DNA of 44,972 nt from Sphingomonadales bacterium BRH_c42 (GCA_001516125.1 LOEX01000010.1:1-44972); one strand, 5' to 3'. Shown: positions 10,886 through 18,155, numbered from the stretch's first letter. The notes: generated by a model not told the origin, from the sequence alone. Made by a program: numbers and translations.

Positions 10886-12600
10886 GCCGGCGGCTCGTTC
10901 TGCGGAATGAAGTCCCGCTCCGGCCGCGGTACGCTATAGTCATAGGCCCAGCGATATACGGTGGGCAGCTTCGGCCCCCAATTGCCGTGGACGGGCGGGG
11001 TATCGGGCGTCTGCCACTCAAGGCTCGCCGCACCCCAGGGGTTGGGGTCTGCTTTCGGGCCGCGGAAAAGGCTCCAGATCATATTGATGAAGAACAGACC
11101 CTGCGCCAGGAACACCACTATTGCAGCAATGGTGATCCCCGCATTCGCGATCGCGACGGAATCGGGGATGAAGGCAGTTTCCCCCAGCGCGAAATAGCGC
11201 CGCGGCACGCCCAGTATGCCGATATAGTGCATCGGCATGTAAATTGCGTAGGTGCCCAGGAAGGTGAACCAGAAGTGCATCTGGCCCAGCGTCTTGTTCC
11301 ACATCCGGCCGGTCATCTTGGGATACCAGTGATAGATCGCGCCGAAGATCACCAGCACGGGCGAAACACCCATCACCATGTGAAAATGGCCGACGACGAA
11401 GTAAGTATCCGATAGCGGCACATCGACGCTGACATTGCCCAGGAACAGCCCCGTCAGCCCGCCGTGTATGAACGTGAAGATAAAGGCGATGGCAAACAGC
11501 ATCGGCACGCGCAAATGGATGTCGCCCCGCCAAAGTGTCAGCAGCCAGTTATAGACCTTGATCGCGGTCGGGATCGCAATGACGAGCGTCGAGATTGCGA
11601 AGAAGAACCCGAAATACGGGTTCATCCCGCTGACATACATATGGTGCGCCCAGACGAGGAAGCTGAGCCCGCCGATTATCACGATCGCCCAGACCATCAT
11701 CCTGTAGCCGAAGATGTTGCGCCGGGCATGAACGCTGATGAGGTCGGACACGATCCCGAATGCGGGCAGCGCGACGATATAGACCTCCGGATGCCCGAAG
11801 AACCAGAACAGGTGCTGGAACAGGATCGGGTTACCGCCCACCGTATCGGTGGTCTGCCCGAAGGAGAACAGGGTGGGCATGAAAAAGCTGGTTCCTGCCA
11901 GGTGATCGAGCAGCATCATGATCGCAGCCACGAACAGCGCCGGAAAGGCAAGCAGGCCCATGATCGAGGCCGTGAAGATGCCCCACACGGAAAGCGGCAT
12001 GCGCATCAGCGTCATACCCTTGCACCGCGCCTGCAGGACCGTGGTGACATAATTGAGGCCGCCCATGGTGAAGGCGATAATGAAGATCGCCAGACTGACC
12101 AGCATGGAGACGATGCCCCACGAATAGCCTGGCGTTCCTTCCGTGATCGCCTGAGGGGGATAGAGCGTCCAGCCCGCCCCGGTTGCTCCGCCCGGAACGA
12201 AAAACCCCGCCACCAGGACGATCACCGACAGCAGATAGACCCAATAGCTCAGCATGTTGACATAGGGGAACACCATATCCCGCGCGCCGACCATGAGCGG
12301 TATGAGGTAATTTCCGAAACCGCCGAGCAGGAGGGCGGTAAGCAGGTAAACCACCATTATCATGCCGTGCATCGAAACGAGTTGCAGGTAGTTTTCCGGC
12401 TGAATCCACGGAACCGACCCGGGGAACCCCAGCTGGAGCCGCATCAGCACCGAAAGCACCAATGCCACCAGGCCGATGCCAACGGCCGTCACCCCGTACT
12501 GGACCGCTATGACCTTGTGATCCTGGCTCCAGACGTACTTCCCGATCCATGTCTTGGGATGATGAAGGGGCCTCAGGTCGTCAGCCAGCGTTGTCGCCAT
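10882..12600 (-). CDS. coxN: Cytochrome c oxidase subunit I (aa3-type, A1 class)
   Basis: A 572-residue twelve-helix heme-copper oxidase core that reduces oxygen and pumps protons. Copper B and heme ligands are visible: the low-spin heme His in SMHGMIMV, GHPEVY with the His-Tyr pair and the channel Glu, WAHHMYVSGM, and VVGHFHMVMG. D-channel residues (GARDMVFPYVN) and K-channel Thr/Lys (IPTAIKVYNW) are retained, so it should be a proton-pumping A1 enzyme. The C-terminus ends in a soluble tail (WGPKLPTVYRWAYDYSVPRP). The ATG shares one base with the coxM stop (TAATG); the longer ORF to 12720 overlaps coxM and is rejected. Confidence 0.95.
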   Translation of the reverse strand: MATTLADDLRPLHHPKTWIGKYVWSQDHKVIAVQYGVTAVGIGLVALVLSVLMRLQLGFPGSVPWIQPENYLQLVSMHGMIMVVYLLTALLLGGFGNYLIPLMVGARDMVFPYVNMLSYWVYLLSVIVLVAGFFVPGGATGAGWTLYPPQAITEGTPGYSWGIVSMLVSLAIFIIAFTMGGLNYVTTVLQARCKGMTLMRMPLSVWGIFTASIMGLLAFPALFVAAIMMLLDHLAGTSFFMPTLFSFGQTTDTVGGNPILFQHLFWFFGHPEVYIVALPAFGIVSDLISVHARRNIFGYRMMVWAIVIIGGLSFLVWAHHMYVSGMNPYFGFFFAISTLVIAIPTAIKVYNWLLTLWRGDIHLRVPMLFAIAFIFTFIHGGLTGLFLGNVSVDVPLSDTYFVVGHFHMVMGVSPVLVIFGAIYHWYPKMTGRMWNKTLGQMHFWFTFLGTYAIYMPMHYIGILGVPRRYFALGETAFIPDSVAIANAGITIAAIVVFLAQGLFFINMIWSLFRGPKADPNPWGAASLEWQTPDTPPVHGNWGPKLPTVYRWAYDYSVPRPERDFIPQNEPPA

Positions 12601-13469
12601 TACGGATTGCTCCAGTTGCTTGTACCAATGCAGACGTCGGCAGTCGCGAACATTGCGTAACGCGATGCAGGGCTGGCCTGCGCCAGAACTTCCCCGAAGG
12701 TGATCTGTTCGGCTTGCCACGCATCAAACGCAGCGCGATCCTCGACAACCACCTTGCCGCGCATCTCGTGGTGCCCGACGCCGCAAAGTTCGGCGCACAG
12801 GATCTCGAAATCCCCGGCGACCGTCGGCGTCATCCAGAAATAGGTGACGATGCCGGGGACGAGGTCCATCTTGGCGCGGAATTCAGGGACGTAGAAATCG
12901 TGCAACACGTCCTTGGACCTGAGGACCATCTTTACCGGCTGGTCGACGGGAAGGTGCATGTCGCCCGCCTCCACAAGAATATCGTCGCGCCCGAACGGGT
13001 CCGTCGGATCGAGGCCCAGCGTATTTTCAGGGGTGATGTGCATGACCCCCGCAGCGCCGAGCACTCCATCGGGACCTGGATAGCGAAACGACCATTGCCA
13101 CTGCTGGCCGACCGCCTCGACCAACGCGGCATCTTCCGGCACCGTCACATACTTGTCCCATGCAGCCAAGCCGGGCGCCAGCATCCCGATGATGCCAATT
13201 CCCGTCCAGAATGTCAGCCGCTTCTCCAGCGCCGCGTTTTCGGGCTCATAATGTGCCTTGTGGCCAGGCCGGTGGCGATAACGCCAAACCGCATTTGCCA
13301 GGAACAGGTTGAGCACCACGAACGCCAGCCCGCAAATCCACAAGGTGACGTCCAGCGCGGAATCGATCGACGCCCAGTTGGATGCGATCGGCGTCTGCCA
13401 CCACGGGCTGACCAGATGGAACAGGACCGAACCCACCACCAACGCTGCAATGACAATCGCCAAAGGCAT
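12600..13469 (-). CDS. coxM: Cytochrome c oxidase subunit II
   Basis: A 289-residue protein with an N-terminal hydrophobic segment, a second and third membrane helix (about 43-62 and 87-105) and a periplasmic cupredoxin domain carrying the copper A site: His190 in VLHDFYVPEF, then CAELCGVGHHEM with Cys225, Cys229, His233 and Met236. The aromatic electron-entry patch is QQWQWSFRYPG. It accepts electrons from cytochrome c and passes them to CoxN. It is the first gene of the minus-strand cox operon, with a strong GGGGAGG ribosome-binding site before the ATG. Confidence 0.94.
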   Translation of the reverse strand: MPLAIVIAALVVGSVLFHLVSPWWQTPIASNWASIDSALDVTLWICGLAFVVLNLFLANAVWRYRHRPGHKAHYEPENAALEKRLTFWTGIGIIGMLAPGLAAWDKYVTVPEDAALVEAVGQQWQWSFRYPGPDGVLGAAGVMHITPENTLGLDPTDPFGRDDILVEAGDMHLPVDQPVKMVLRSKDVLHDFYVPEFRAKMDLVPGIVTYFWMTPTVAGDFEILCAELCGVGHHEMRGKVVVEDRAAFDAWQAEQITFGEVLAQASPASRYAMFATADVCIGTSNWSNP

Positions 13470-13848
13470 AGGACCTCCCCTTCCTATACGCCGACAGTCT
13501 CCTGCTCATTCCCGCTGCTTGCTCGACTCAAGCTGCACGGTGTCATTGCCCGCATGCGTATATGACTTTTCGATTTTCTGCAAAACCTTGGCGCCCGGGG
13601 TGGGTTGGAAGTCGGCGGGGCGAGCCGGTGCGGGGGTTTCTTGCCAATTGGAGTGAGGATCAGAGCCAGTTCAAGCTTCGGCCCGCGAAGCGCGCACAGC
13701 GCATTGCGGCACCGCCCCAAGGGTGCACCGGGACACCAGCCCTCGAAAACGTTGCCGAGGCAGCGTGGCCTCTGTGCCTGAATGGTAACTTTCAAGGGTT
13801 CGTAGTTCCCGAACCATGGGCCAATCACGGGGGAACGCGGTGTGAGGC
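13470..13848. other. Gene-poor region upstream of the cox operon
   Basis: No convincing gene is seen here. The longest ORF (128 codons, minus, 13484-13870) is rich in Arg, Pro and Cys without a family pattern and overlaps the expected coxM promoter. The first 60 bp next to coxM hold its leader and ribosome-binding site. The rest looks like decayed sequence; the homology to the copy near 16.6 kb described below begins at about 13790. Confidence 0.5.
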
Positions 13849-13938
13849 GTGCTGGATGCTGATCACACACCGCCGCGCATCGTTAGGCATGTCGGCTGGC
13901 GCAACTGCATGGCGTGTCGCAAGCCGTTTCGCGCCGAA
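13849..13938 (+). pseudogene. Decayed small CxxC-protein gene, copy A
   Basis: From GTG 13849 the frame reads LDADHTPPRIVRHVGW, then RNCMACRKPFRAENPPLRRC. It closely matches the copy at 16593 (LDMDHNLPRIIRHVGW). The pattern of a conserved RHVGW followed by a CxxC pair looks like a small zinc-ribbon-type protein, but the second cysteine pair expected of such a fold is not present in frame, and the 3' end runs into a strong hairpin. DNA similarity to copy B covers roughly 130 bp at about 70 percent by eye. I infer a decayed gene; the family name is not known to me. Confidence 0.45.
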
Positions 13939-13940
13939 AA

Positions 13941-13975
13941 TCCCCCTCTGCGACGTTGTGTATCGCAGAGGGGGA
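13941..13975 (-). terminator. Strong hairpin terminator after the cupredoxin gene
   Basis: A perfect 13-bp inverted repeat (TCCCCCTCTGCGA / TCGCAGAGGGGGA) with a 9-base loop. Read on the minus strand it is followed by TTTTC, a short T-run, and it lies 72 bp beyond the cupredoxin stop. It probably ends the DUF4142-cupredoxin transcript before the cox operon leader. Confidence 0.6.
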
Positions 13976-14047
13976 TACCCGCAGATGTCTGCCATGCAGG
14001 TAATCGAGCCACGGGTAACAGACGGCGGGTGACAGAAAGGGCACCCT

Positions 14048-14389
14048 TCAGGGGGTAACAGAAAGGACACCTTTCATGGTCGGGTGGTAGCGACAGAAAA
14101 ATTCGTGCCGACCCTTCGCCAGAATCTTCATTTCACGAACGCTGTTGCCGGGGATATTGACATCAAAACTTCGATCTCGTGCACTGGCCGTGTGGGGAAC
14201 AGCATCACGATTAATCCATCTGATTGTATCGCCAACCTTCAGGTTCGCGGGCGCACTGGCGAACTTCATCTTCTCGATCGAGATCTCGTGTATCCTCGGC
14301 GATTGAGAGTTCGTAGCGAGGAGCACAGAGGAAGCAAACGCCAGAGTCGCCCAGGCGATCACGCCGACAAATTTGGGTCCCGCCGTCAT
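14048..14389 (-). CDS. Secreted cupredoxin-domain protein
   Basis: A 113-residue protein with an N-terminal signal sequence (hydrophobic about residues 7-25) and a single blue-copper domain. The four type 1 copper ligands are visible: His66 in AVPHTAS, then Cys99, His102 and Met105 in FFCRYHPTMKG. It is of the plastocyanin/amicyanin-like kind found with DUF4142 genes, and probably acts as a periplasmic electron carrier or copper-binding protein. It overlaps the DUF4142 stop by 4 bp. The final codons (MKGVLSVTP) are tandemly duplicated just beyond the stop, suggesting a small 3' duplication. Confidence 0.88.
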   Translation of the reverse strand: MTAGPKFVGVIAWATLAFASSVLLATNSQSPRIHEISIEKMKFASAPANLKVGDTIRWINRDAVPHTASARDRSFDVNIPGNSVREMKILAKGRHEFFCRYHPTMKGVLSVTP

Positions 14390-14934
14390 TGAAGTTCGCT
14401 CGCGAGGTCCTCGGCATGCTGTTGGTGGGCGCTGAACAGGGCAAGACCCTGCTCAAGAAGGTCTTTGAGTTCGGGGTTTTGTGCAGCTGGAATGAGGGTG
14501 CTCCGCAGAGCCTCGTTGACAGCCGCGTGAAATCCGACTTCCCTCTCGATATAAGCGCGATCAAACGCCCGGCCCGAAAGCTTGGTGATTCGCGCACGCA
14601 CTGCATCTGCTTCATCAGTCAGGCTTTGGCTGACGGGGTTCGCCTGAGGCGTGACGCCCAGTTTCGTGACCAGTGCCAGGGCCAGATCGTTCACAGCCTT
14701 GTGATCACGGAGCATGGTGGCGGCAAAGGCGCGTACATCTTCATTGGTCGATCGTTCGAGTGCCTGCTGAGCAGCCATGATGTCCAGCTGTCCGGCGGTA
14801 TAGGCTATGTGCGCAATCTCGGCGTCGCCAATGCTGGTCTCTTGAGTGGCGGCGGTGCTGCTGGCATTATCGTTTGACGCCGCAGCGAGCGAACTCGATG
14901 CGATCGCCATTCCCAAGAACATTACCCTGAGCAT
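14386..14934 (-). CDS. DUF4142 periplasmic protein
   Basis: A 182-residue protein with a signal peptide (about residues 1-19) and a ferritin-like four-helix DUF4142 domain: IAHIAYTAGQLDIMAAQQALER, VRAFAATMLRDHKAVNDLAL, and a C-terminal His-rich helix ALFSAHQQHAEDLA. DUF4142 proteins are exported and often belong to ECF-sigma stress regulons; the chemistry is unknown. The ATG follows AAGGAG at 7 bases. A GGAACC-N17-TCAAA promoter motif lies upstream. It forms a two-gene operon with the cupredoxin. Confidence 0.87.
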   Translation of the reverse strand: MLRVMFLGMAIASSSLAAASNDNASSTAATQETSIGDAEIAHIAYTAGQLDIMAAQQALERSTNEDVRAFAATMLRDHKAVNDLALALVTKLGVTPQANPVSQSLTDEADAVRARITKLSGRAFDRAYIEREVGFHAAVNEALRSTLIPAAQNPELKDLLEQGLALFSAHQQHAEDLASELQ

Positions 14935-14976
14935 TTCAATCTCCTTGTTAAGTTACCGCACGAGGCGGTCACTTCA

Positions 14977-15004
14977 TTTGATGGGATTGATGCCCAGAGG
15001 TTCC
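14977..15004 (-). promoter_or_regulatory. Candidate ECF-sigma promoter of the DUF4142-cupredoxin operon
   Basis: On the minus strand GGAACC (15004-14999) is followed by exactly 17 bases and TCAAA (14981-14977), about 43 bp before the DUF4142 ATG. The same spacing and boxes occur before folE. The GGAAC -35 box is the hallmark of RpoE-like ECF promoters. Confidence 0.6.
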
Positions 15005-15050
15005 TCGGTGACCGGGTACGGGTCAGAATTTTCCTGCTCGTCCGGCAATT

Positions 15051-15758
15051 TCAGAGGCCTGGGCCGCACACTTCGGCAACTACGGCACTCGTCATTCTGT
15101 CGCAGTCTGGCCCTGCGAATGGGAATGTGCCCTGCAATACATCTCGAACTTCAGGGGCAAGCATTTCCTGGAGCTTCAACCGTGCCCTGTGAAGGCGGGT
15201 TTTTACGGTGCCTTCTACCACTTCCAACGCTTCGGCCGTTTCCTTGACGCTCAGCCCTTCAACCTCCCGCAGGATAAAGACCATCCTGAATTCCTCAGGC
15301 AAGGCCGCGATCGTCCGCTCCAGAATTCCCCTGATCTGCTGGCGTGCAGCCTGCTCACCATTGCTGGCTCGGTCAAGCGATCCTTGCATCAGTTTTTCCC
15401 GGTAGAGATCCAGCACGGCCACTTCATCTGTTTCCAGCATCTGGCGCTGCCGTTCGCGCGTCCTTTTTGCACCAAGTGCCTCGTTTATGACTATCCTGGT
15501 CAGCCAGGTCGAAAGGGCCGAGCGGCCTTCGAACTTGCCCAAGGATGAGAACGCACGAAGATAGGCGTTTTGCACAGCGTCCTCCGCGTCGGTCCGGTTT
15601 TGTAGGATACCCCATGCGACCCTGAAGAGCCTTTGGTTGTTCCGTGTCGTAATGGTGCGCACAGCCTGCGGATCGCGATCAGCAGCCAGCGCTGCAAGCT
15701 CAAGATCATTGATGCTATGATAATCAACTGCGCGATTGGGCTTGATGGTCACGGTCAT
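15051..15758 (-). CDS. ECF-family RNA polymerase sigma factor
   Basis: A 235-residue sigma-70 family protein. Region 2 spans about 43-100 (RLFRVAWGILQNRTDAEDAV, STWLTRIVINEA) and region 4 about 150-198 (ALPEEFRMVFILREVEGLSV, VEGTVKTRLHRARLKLQ). The linker (100-150) is longer than in minimal ECFs, and a C-terminal tail of about 35 residues contains two Cys (PDCDRMTS and EVCGPGL). It lies 3 bp after folE in the same direction, so it is probably transcribed from the folE promoter. No anti-sigma gene is adjacent. The likely targets are the two GGAACC-type promoters in this cluster, one of them its own. Confidence 0.9.
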   Translation of the reverse strand: MTVTIKPNRAVDYHSINDLELAALAADRDPQAVRTITTRNNQRLFRVAWGILQNRTDAEDAVQNAYLRAFSSLGKFEGRSALSTWLTRIVINEALGAKRTRERQRQMLETDEVAVLDLYREKLMQGSLDRASNGEQAARQQIRGILERTIAALPEEFRMVFILREVEGLSVKETAEALEVVEGTVKTRLHRARLKLQEMLAPEVRDVLQGTFPFAGPDCDRMTSAVVAEVCGPGL

Positions 15759-15761
15759 TTC

Positions 15762-16409
15762 CTAAGCTGCAGACAGCGAGCCAAGCAGTTCGGCCTTTAG
15801 CCGGGTGTCCAGCTTGAAGTCTCCCAGCCAGCATTGCGTTTTCATTGTTACCCCATGCTGATTGACACCTCTAGTGGACATGCAGGCGTGACTGGCCTCG
15901 ATGACCACTGCCACACCCCACGGCTGAAGCTCGGCCTGAATTGTGGCCGCGATCTGCTGCGTCAGCCTTTCCTGGAGTTGTAACCGCCTGGCAAATGCAT
16001 CGACCAGGCGTGACAATTTCGAGATGCCTACCACGCGCCGATGCGGACGGTAAGCCACATGGGCCCTTCCGATTATGGGTGCCAGATGATGTTCGCAGGT
16101 GGAGACGACGGGAATGCCCTGCAGCAGGACTGTCTCTTCGTATTCACTGGTTTCGCTGAACGTTTTGCGAAGCAGTTCTCGCGGGTCGATCGAGTAACCC
16201 GCAAACCACTCCGAATATGCCCGTTCAACCCTTGCTGGCGTCTCCTTCAGGCCTTCCCTGTCGGGGTCGTCTCCGGCGGCAAGGATCAGCGACCGGATGG
16301 CTTCCTGCAAGGGCGAACAGCTGCCCGAATGAGCCTCGATGCCGTGACGCGAGTCTTCCTCAAAACGAGGGTCAGTAAAGGTCTGGTTAGCCAGCGAAGT
16401 CGTTTTCAA
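15762..16409 (-). CDS. folE: GTP cyclohydrolase I
   Basis: A 215-residue protein that converts GTP to dihydroneopterin triphosphate, the entry to folate, biopterin and queuosine synthesis. Zinc ligands are Cys105 and His108 in STCEHHLAP and Cys176 in SHACMSTRG; GREGLKETP-type start (DREGLKETPARVERAY) and LSRLVDAFARRLQLQERLT are also present. The start is a TTG with GGAGG six bases upstream, placed inside a perfect inverted repeat. It is unusual as the first gene of an ECF-sigma operon, which suggests a stress-induced second copy rather than the housekeeping folE; this is inference. Confidence 0.94.
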   Translation of the reverse strand: MKTTSLANQTFTDPRFEEDSRHGIEAHSGSCSPLQEAIRSLILAAGDDPDREGLKETPARVERAYSEWFAGYSIDPRELLRKTFSETSEYEETVLLQGIPVVSTCEHHLAPIIGRAHVAYRPHRRVVGISKLSRLVDAFARRLQLQERLTQQIAATIQAELQPWGVAVVIEASHACMSTRGVNQHGVTMKTQCWLGDFKLDTRLKAELLGSLSAA

Positions 16410-16440
16410 TGTTTGCCTCCAATTAAGCGTGCAAACATTG
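16407..16440. promoter_or_regulatory. 10-bp inverted repeat around the folE ribosome-binding site
   Basis: CAATGTTTGC (16407-16416) and GCAAACATTG (16431-16440) are perfect inverted copies with a 14-base spacer that holds the GGAGG ribosome-binding site. One arm contains the TTG start codon, the other overlaps the candidate -10 box. It may be an operator, or an RNA hairpin affecting translation if transcription starts upstream. Confidence 0.45.
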
Positions 16441-16465
16441 GATGGCGTCAGGCCAGAGAGGTTCC
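16438..16465 (-). promoter_or_regulatory. Candidate ECF-sigma promoter of folE and the sigma gene
   Basis: On the minus strand GGAACC (16465-16460), 17 bases, then TCCAA (16442-16438), about 29 bp before the folE TTG. It shares boxes and spacing with the promoter at 14977-15004, and the bases after GGAACC (TCT) are also shared. Confidence 0.6.
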
Positions 16466-16534
16466 CCGCTTGGACAAATTGATTACGTCCTCCGTCGAGT
16501 CCAGGCGCAGCGCCCCGTTTGTCCGTGAGGGATT

Positions 16535-16580
16535 TTTAGGGATTCGTGATCCCCGCCTTAGGCCGAATGACGGTGACAAG
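16535..16580. repeat. Degenerate REP-like repeat
   Basis: The sequence GATCCCCGCCTT followed by GAATGACGG resembles one arm of the intact palindrome between glyQ and glyS (GATTCCCGCCTT... GGGAATGACGA). The translation RDPRLRPNDG echoes the DSRLRGNDE reading typical of that repeat. It is a decayed half copy. Confidence 0.4.
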
Positions 16581-16592
16581 CGGCGCGAGGCG

Positions 16593-16725
16593 GTGCTGGA
16601 TATGGACCACAATCTGCCCCGCATCATCCGTCACGTCGGGTGGCAGTACTGTATGGCGGGCCGACGACCTTCTGGCTTTCTGGTCGTACGACGTCGTTAG
16701 CGCTAGCATGACTGCTCAAGGTGAG
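16593..16725 (+). pseudogene. Decayed small CxxC-protein gene, copy B
   Basis: From GTG 16593 the frame reads LDMDHNLPRIIRHVGW then QYCMAGRRP before a stop at 16700; a one-frame shift gives FWSYDVVSASMTAQG, the continuation expected for a CMACRxPFWS-type protein. So this copy has a frameshift, lost one Cys of the first CxxC pair and shows no second pair. It is the directly repeated partner of copy A at 13849; together they bracket the folE-ECF-DUF4142-cupredoxin module. The remaining sequence to 16775 has no other gene. Confidence 0.45.
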
Positions 16726-16775
16726 CGAACCACATTCGCGCAGCTGCTTAAATAATTGTTGTTGTGGGAAGAAAA

Positions 16776-16820
16776 TGGTGGACGCACTAGGGCTCGAACC
16801 TAGGACCCGCTGATTAAGAG
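16776..16820 (-). repeat. attachment-site copy: 3' half of tRNA-Lys (island left end)
   Basis: A 45-bp sequence identical to 22285-22329, running from the CCA end through the TPsiC arm to the anticodon loop of tRNA-Lys. The 5' half of the tRNA is absent here. This is the displaced tRNA end left by site-specific integration. Confidence 0.85.
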
Positions 16821-16839
16821 CAAGGCAGGGGAAAGTTCG

Positions 16840-17610
16840 TCAAACGACCTCCAATTCACCGCCGTCGATGCGCAGTGTTGTACCGGTAATCCACCCCGCT
16901 TGCGGCGCCAAAAGGAAAGCAATCGTTTCGGCGATGTCCTCTGGCGTTCCATATCGGATGATGCCGCTGTCGATCTCAAACCTGGCGATCGCCTCCTCCC
17001 GCGTAAGACCGTACGCATCGGCGTAGCGCGCGAGCATGCTGCGACGACGGTCTGTCATCACCGGGCCAGGCATGATCGCATTCACGAGGACGCCGTCTGC
17101 CTTTCCGCGCTCGGCAAAGGCCTTTGCGACCGCAGAAATGGCTGCGTTGATCGTGCCTACGGCCGCCAGTGCTGCCTTTGGGGTGATGGCCGAGGTGCCC
17201 GACGTAATGACGACCCGGCCGCGTGCTGCTCGCAATGCCGGCCATGCCGCGATCGTCAGTCGCCGCATGCCATGAAATTTGAGCGCAAGACTGTCGTCCC
17301 ACTCCGCGTCTGTCATCGTGAAGAGGTCGGTCTGTGACACCGCGCCTGCAACGTTCACCAGCGCGTCGATCTGGCCAAAACGCTCAATCACTGCTGCAAC
17401 CACGTCGCCTGCTGCGTCGGGATCGCGCAGGTCTCGAGCGAGGATCAGCGGTGTCGCGCCCGCGCTCGCCACTTCCTCGGCAGCGGTAGCCAACACTTCC
17501 GGCGTACGTGCAACCAATGCCACGACTTTGAAATCGGACGCAAGTCGGATCGCGGTGGCCCGACCGATCCCCCGGCTCGCGCCGGTGACGATTGCTACGC
17601 GCGCATTCAT
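16840..17610 (-). CDS. Atypical short-chain dehydrogenase/reductase
   Basis: A 256-residue Rossmann protein with cofactor loop VTGASRGIGRATAI, DLRD after strand 3, and NVAGAVSQ in place of NAG. The Ser of the catalytic triad is present (VVITSGTSAI), but where Tyr-x-x-x-Lys should be the sequence reads VGTIN followed by AAISAVAKAF, so both Tyr and Lys appear replaced (Val and Asn). The C-terminal PGPVMTD and TGTTLRIDGGELEVV are normal. It may bind a nucleotide without classical SDR catalysis. It overlaps the GlcG-like gene by 4 bp; the longer ORF start upstream is rejected because it runs into that gene. Confidence 0.85.
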   Translation of the reverse strand: MNARVAIVTGASRGIGRATAIRLASDFKVVALVARTPEVLATAAEEVASAGATPLILARDLRDPDAAGDVVAAVIERFGQIDALVNVAGAVSQTDLFTMTDAEWDDSLALKFHGMRRLTIAAWPALRAARGRVVITSGTSAITPKAALAAVGTINAAISAVAKAFAERGKADGVLVNAIMPGPVMTDRRRSMLARYADAYGLTREEAIARFEIDSGIIRYGTPEDIAETIAFLLAPQAGWITGTTLRIDGGELEVV

Positions 17611-18155
17611 CTCTGACGTTCCAAGGCGCCGGGAAGTCGATCGACGATCTTCGCGAGGCCTTGCACCGCGCAATCCTCGTCTCGATCTCCTCCAGGCGCA
17701 CCGCCGACGCCGATCGCTGCGATCGTTTCTCCATCGACCTTAACCGCTACGGCTCCGGCGAGCAGCAGGATGTCAGGCAGGCTGGCGATGGCGGCGCCAT
17801 TGGGATTGGCCCGAAATTTTTCCACGCCCTGACTCAGCCGGTCAAAGCCGAACACCGGCCCCAGAGTCACTTGCGTATAAGCTTTCCGGAAGCTGGAATC
17901 ACGGGTGTGAATTGTAGATCGGTCACCCTTCAGTTGCACACGGACGACACCAGCGGCGTCAACTACGGTAGCAGTGACCGGCCATCCGCGCGCGGCGCAC
18001 GTTTGAACCGCTTCCTGTGCGGCCTCGACCGCGAGATCAAGCGGCAGGATACGATCGCTTCCCTGTACCTGCGCTGTCGCCGAGGAGGATACCAACAGTA
18101 GGAAGGGCAGGAGCAGTGCGGAGGTTGGCCGAACGTAGCGTGAGTCAGTATTCAT
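17607..18155 (-). CDS. Secreted GlcG/HbpS-family protein
   Basis: A 182-residue protein with an N-terminal signal peptide (hydrophobic ALLLPFLLLVSSSATAQ ending near residue 29) and one GlcG/HbpS domain (DUF336): LDLAVEAAQEAVQTCAARGW, VTATVVDAAGVVRVQ, SFRKAYTQV, and GETIAAIGVGGAPGGDRDEDCA. HbpS members bind heme outside the cell; GlcG members accompany glycolate or diol genes, so the ligand here is open. The ATG at 18155 was chosen for its signal peptide. It precedes and overlaps the SDR gene. Confidence 0.85.
   Translation of the reverse strand: MNTDSRYVRPTSALLLPFLLLVSSSATAQVQGSDRILPLDLAVEAAQEAVQTCAARGWPVTATVVDAAGVVRVQLKGDRSTIHTRDSSFRKAYTQVTLGPVFGFDRLSQGVEKFRANPNGAAIASLPDILLLAGAVAVKVDGETIAAIGVGGAPGGDRDEDCAVQGLAKIVDRLPGALERQR

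Noticed and set aside
11464-12660. 398-codon plus-strand ORF opposite coxN
   Set aside because: Shadow ORF rich in His, Asp and Gln opposite the subunit I gene.
13484-13870. 128-codon minus-strand ORF upstream of coxM
   Set aside because: Arg/Pro/Cys-rich composition without domain pattern, overlaps the CxxC remnant on the other strand and the coxM leader.
16776-16820. Second tRNA-Lys gene
   Set aside because: Only the 3' half is present; D-arm and 5' acceptor strand are missing, so it is an attachment-site remnant.
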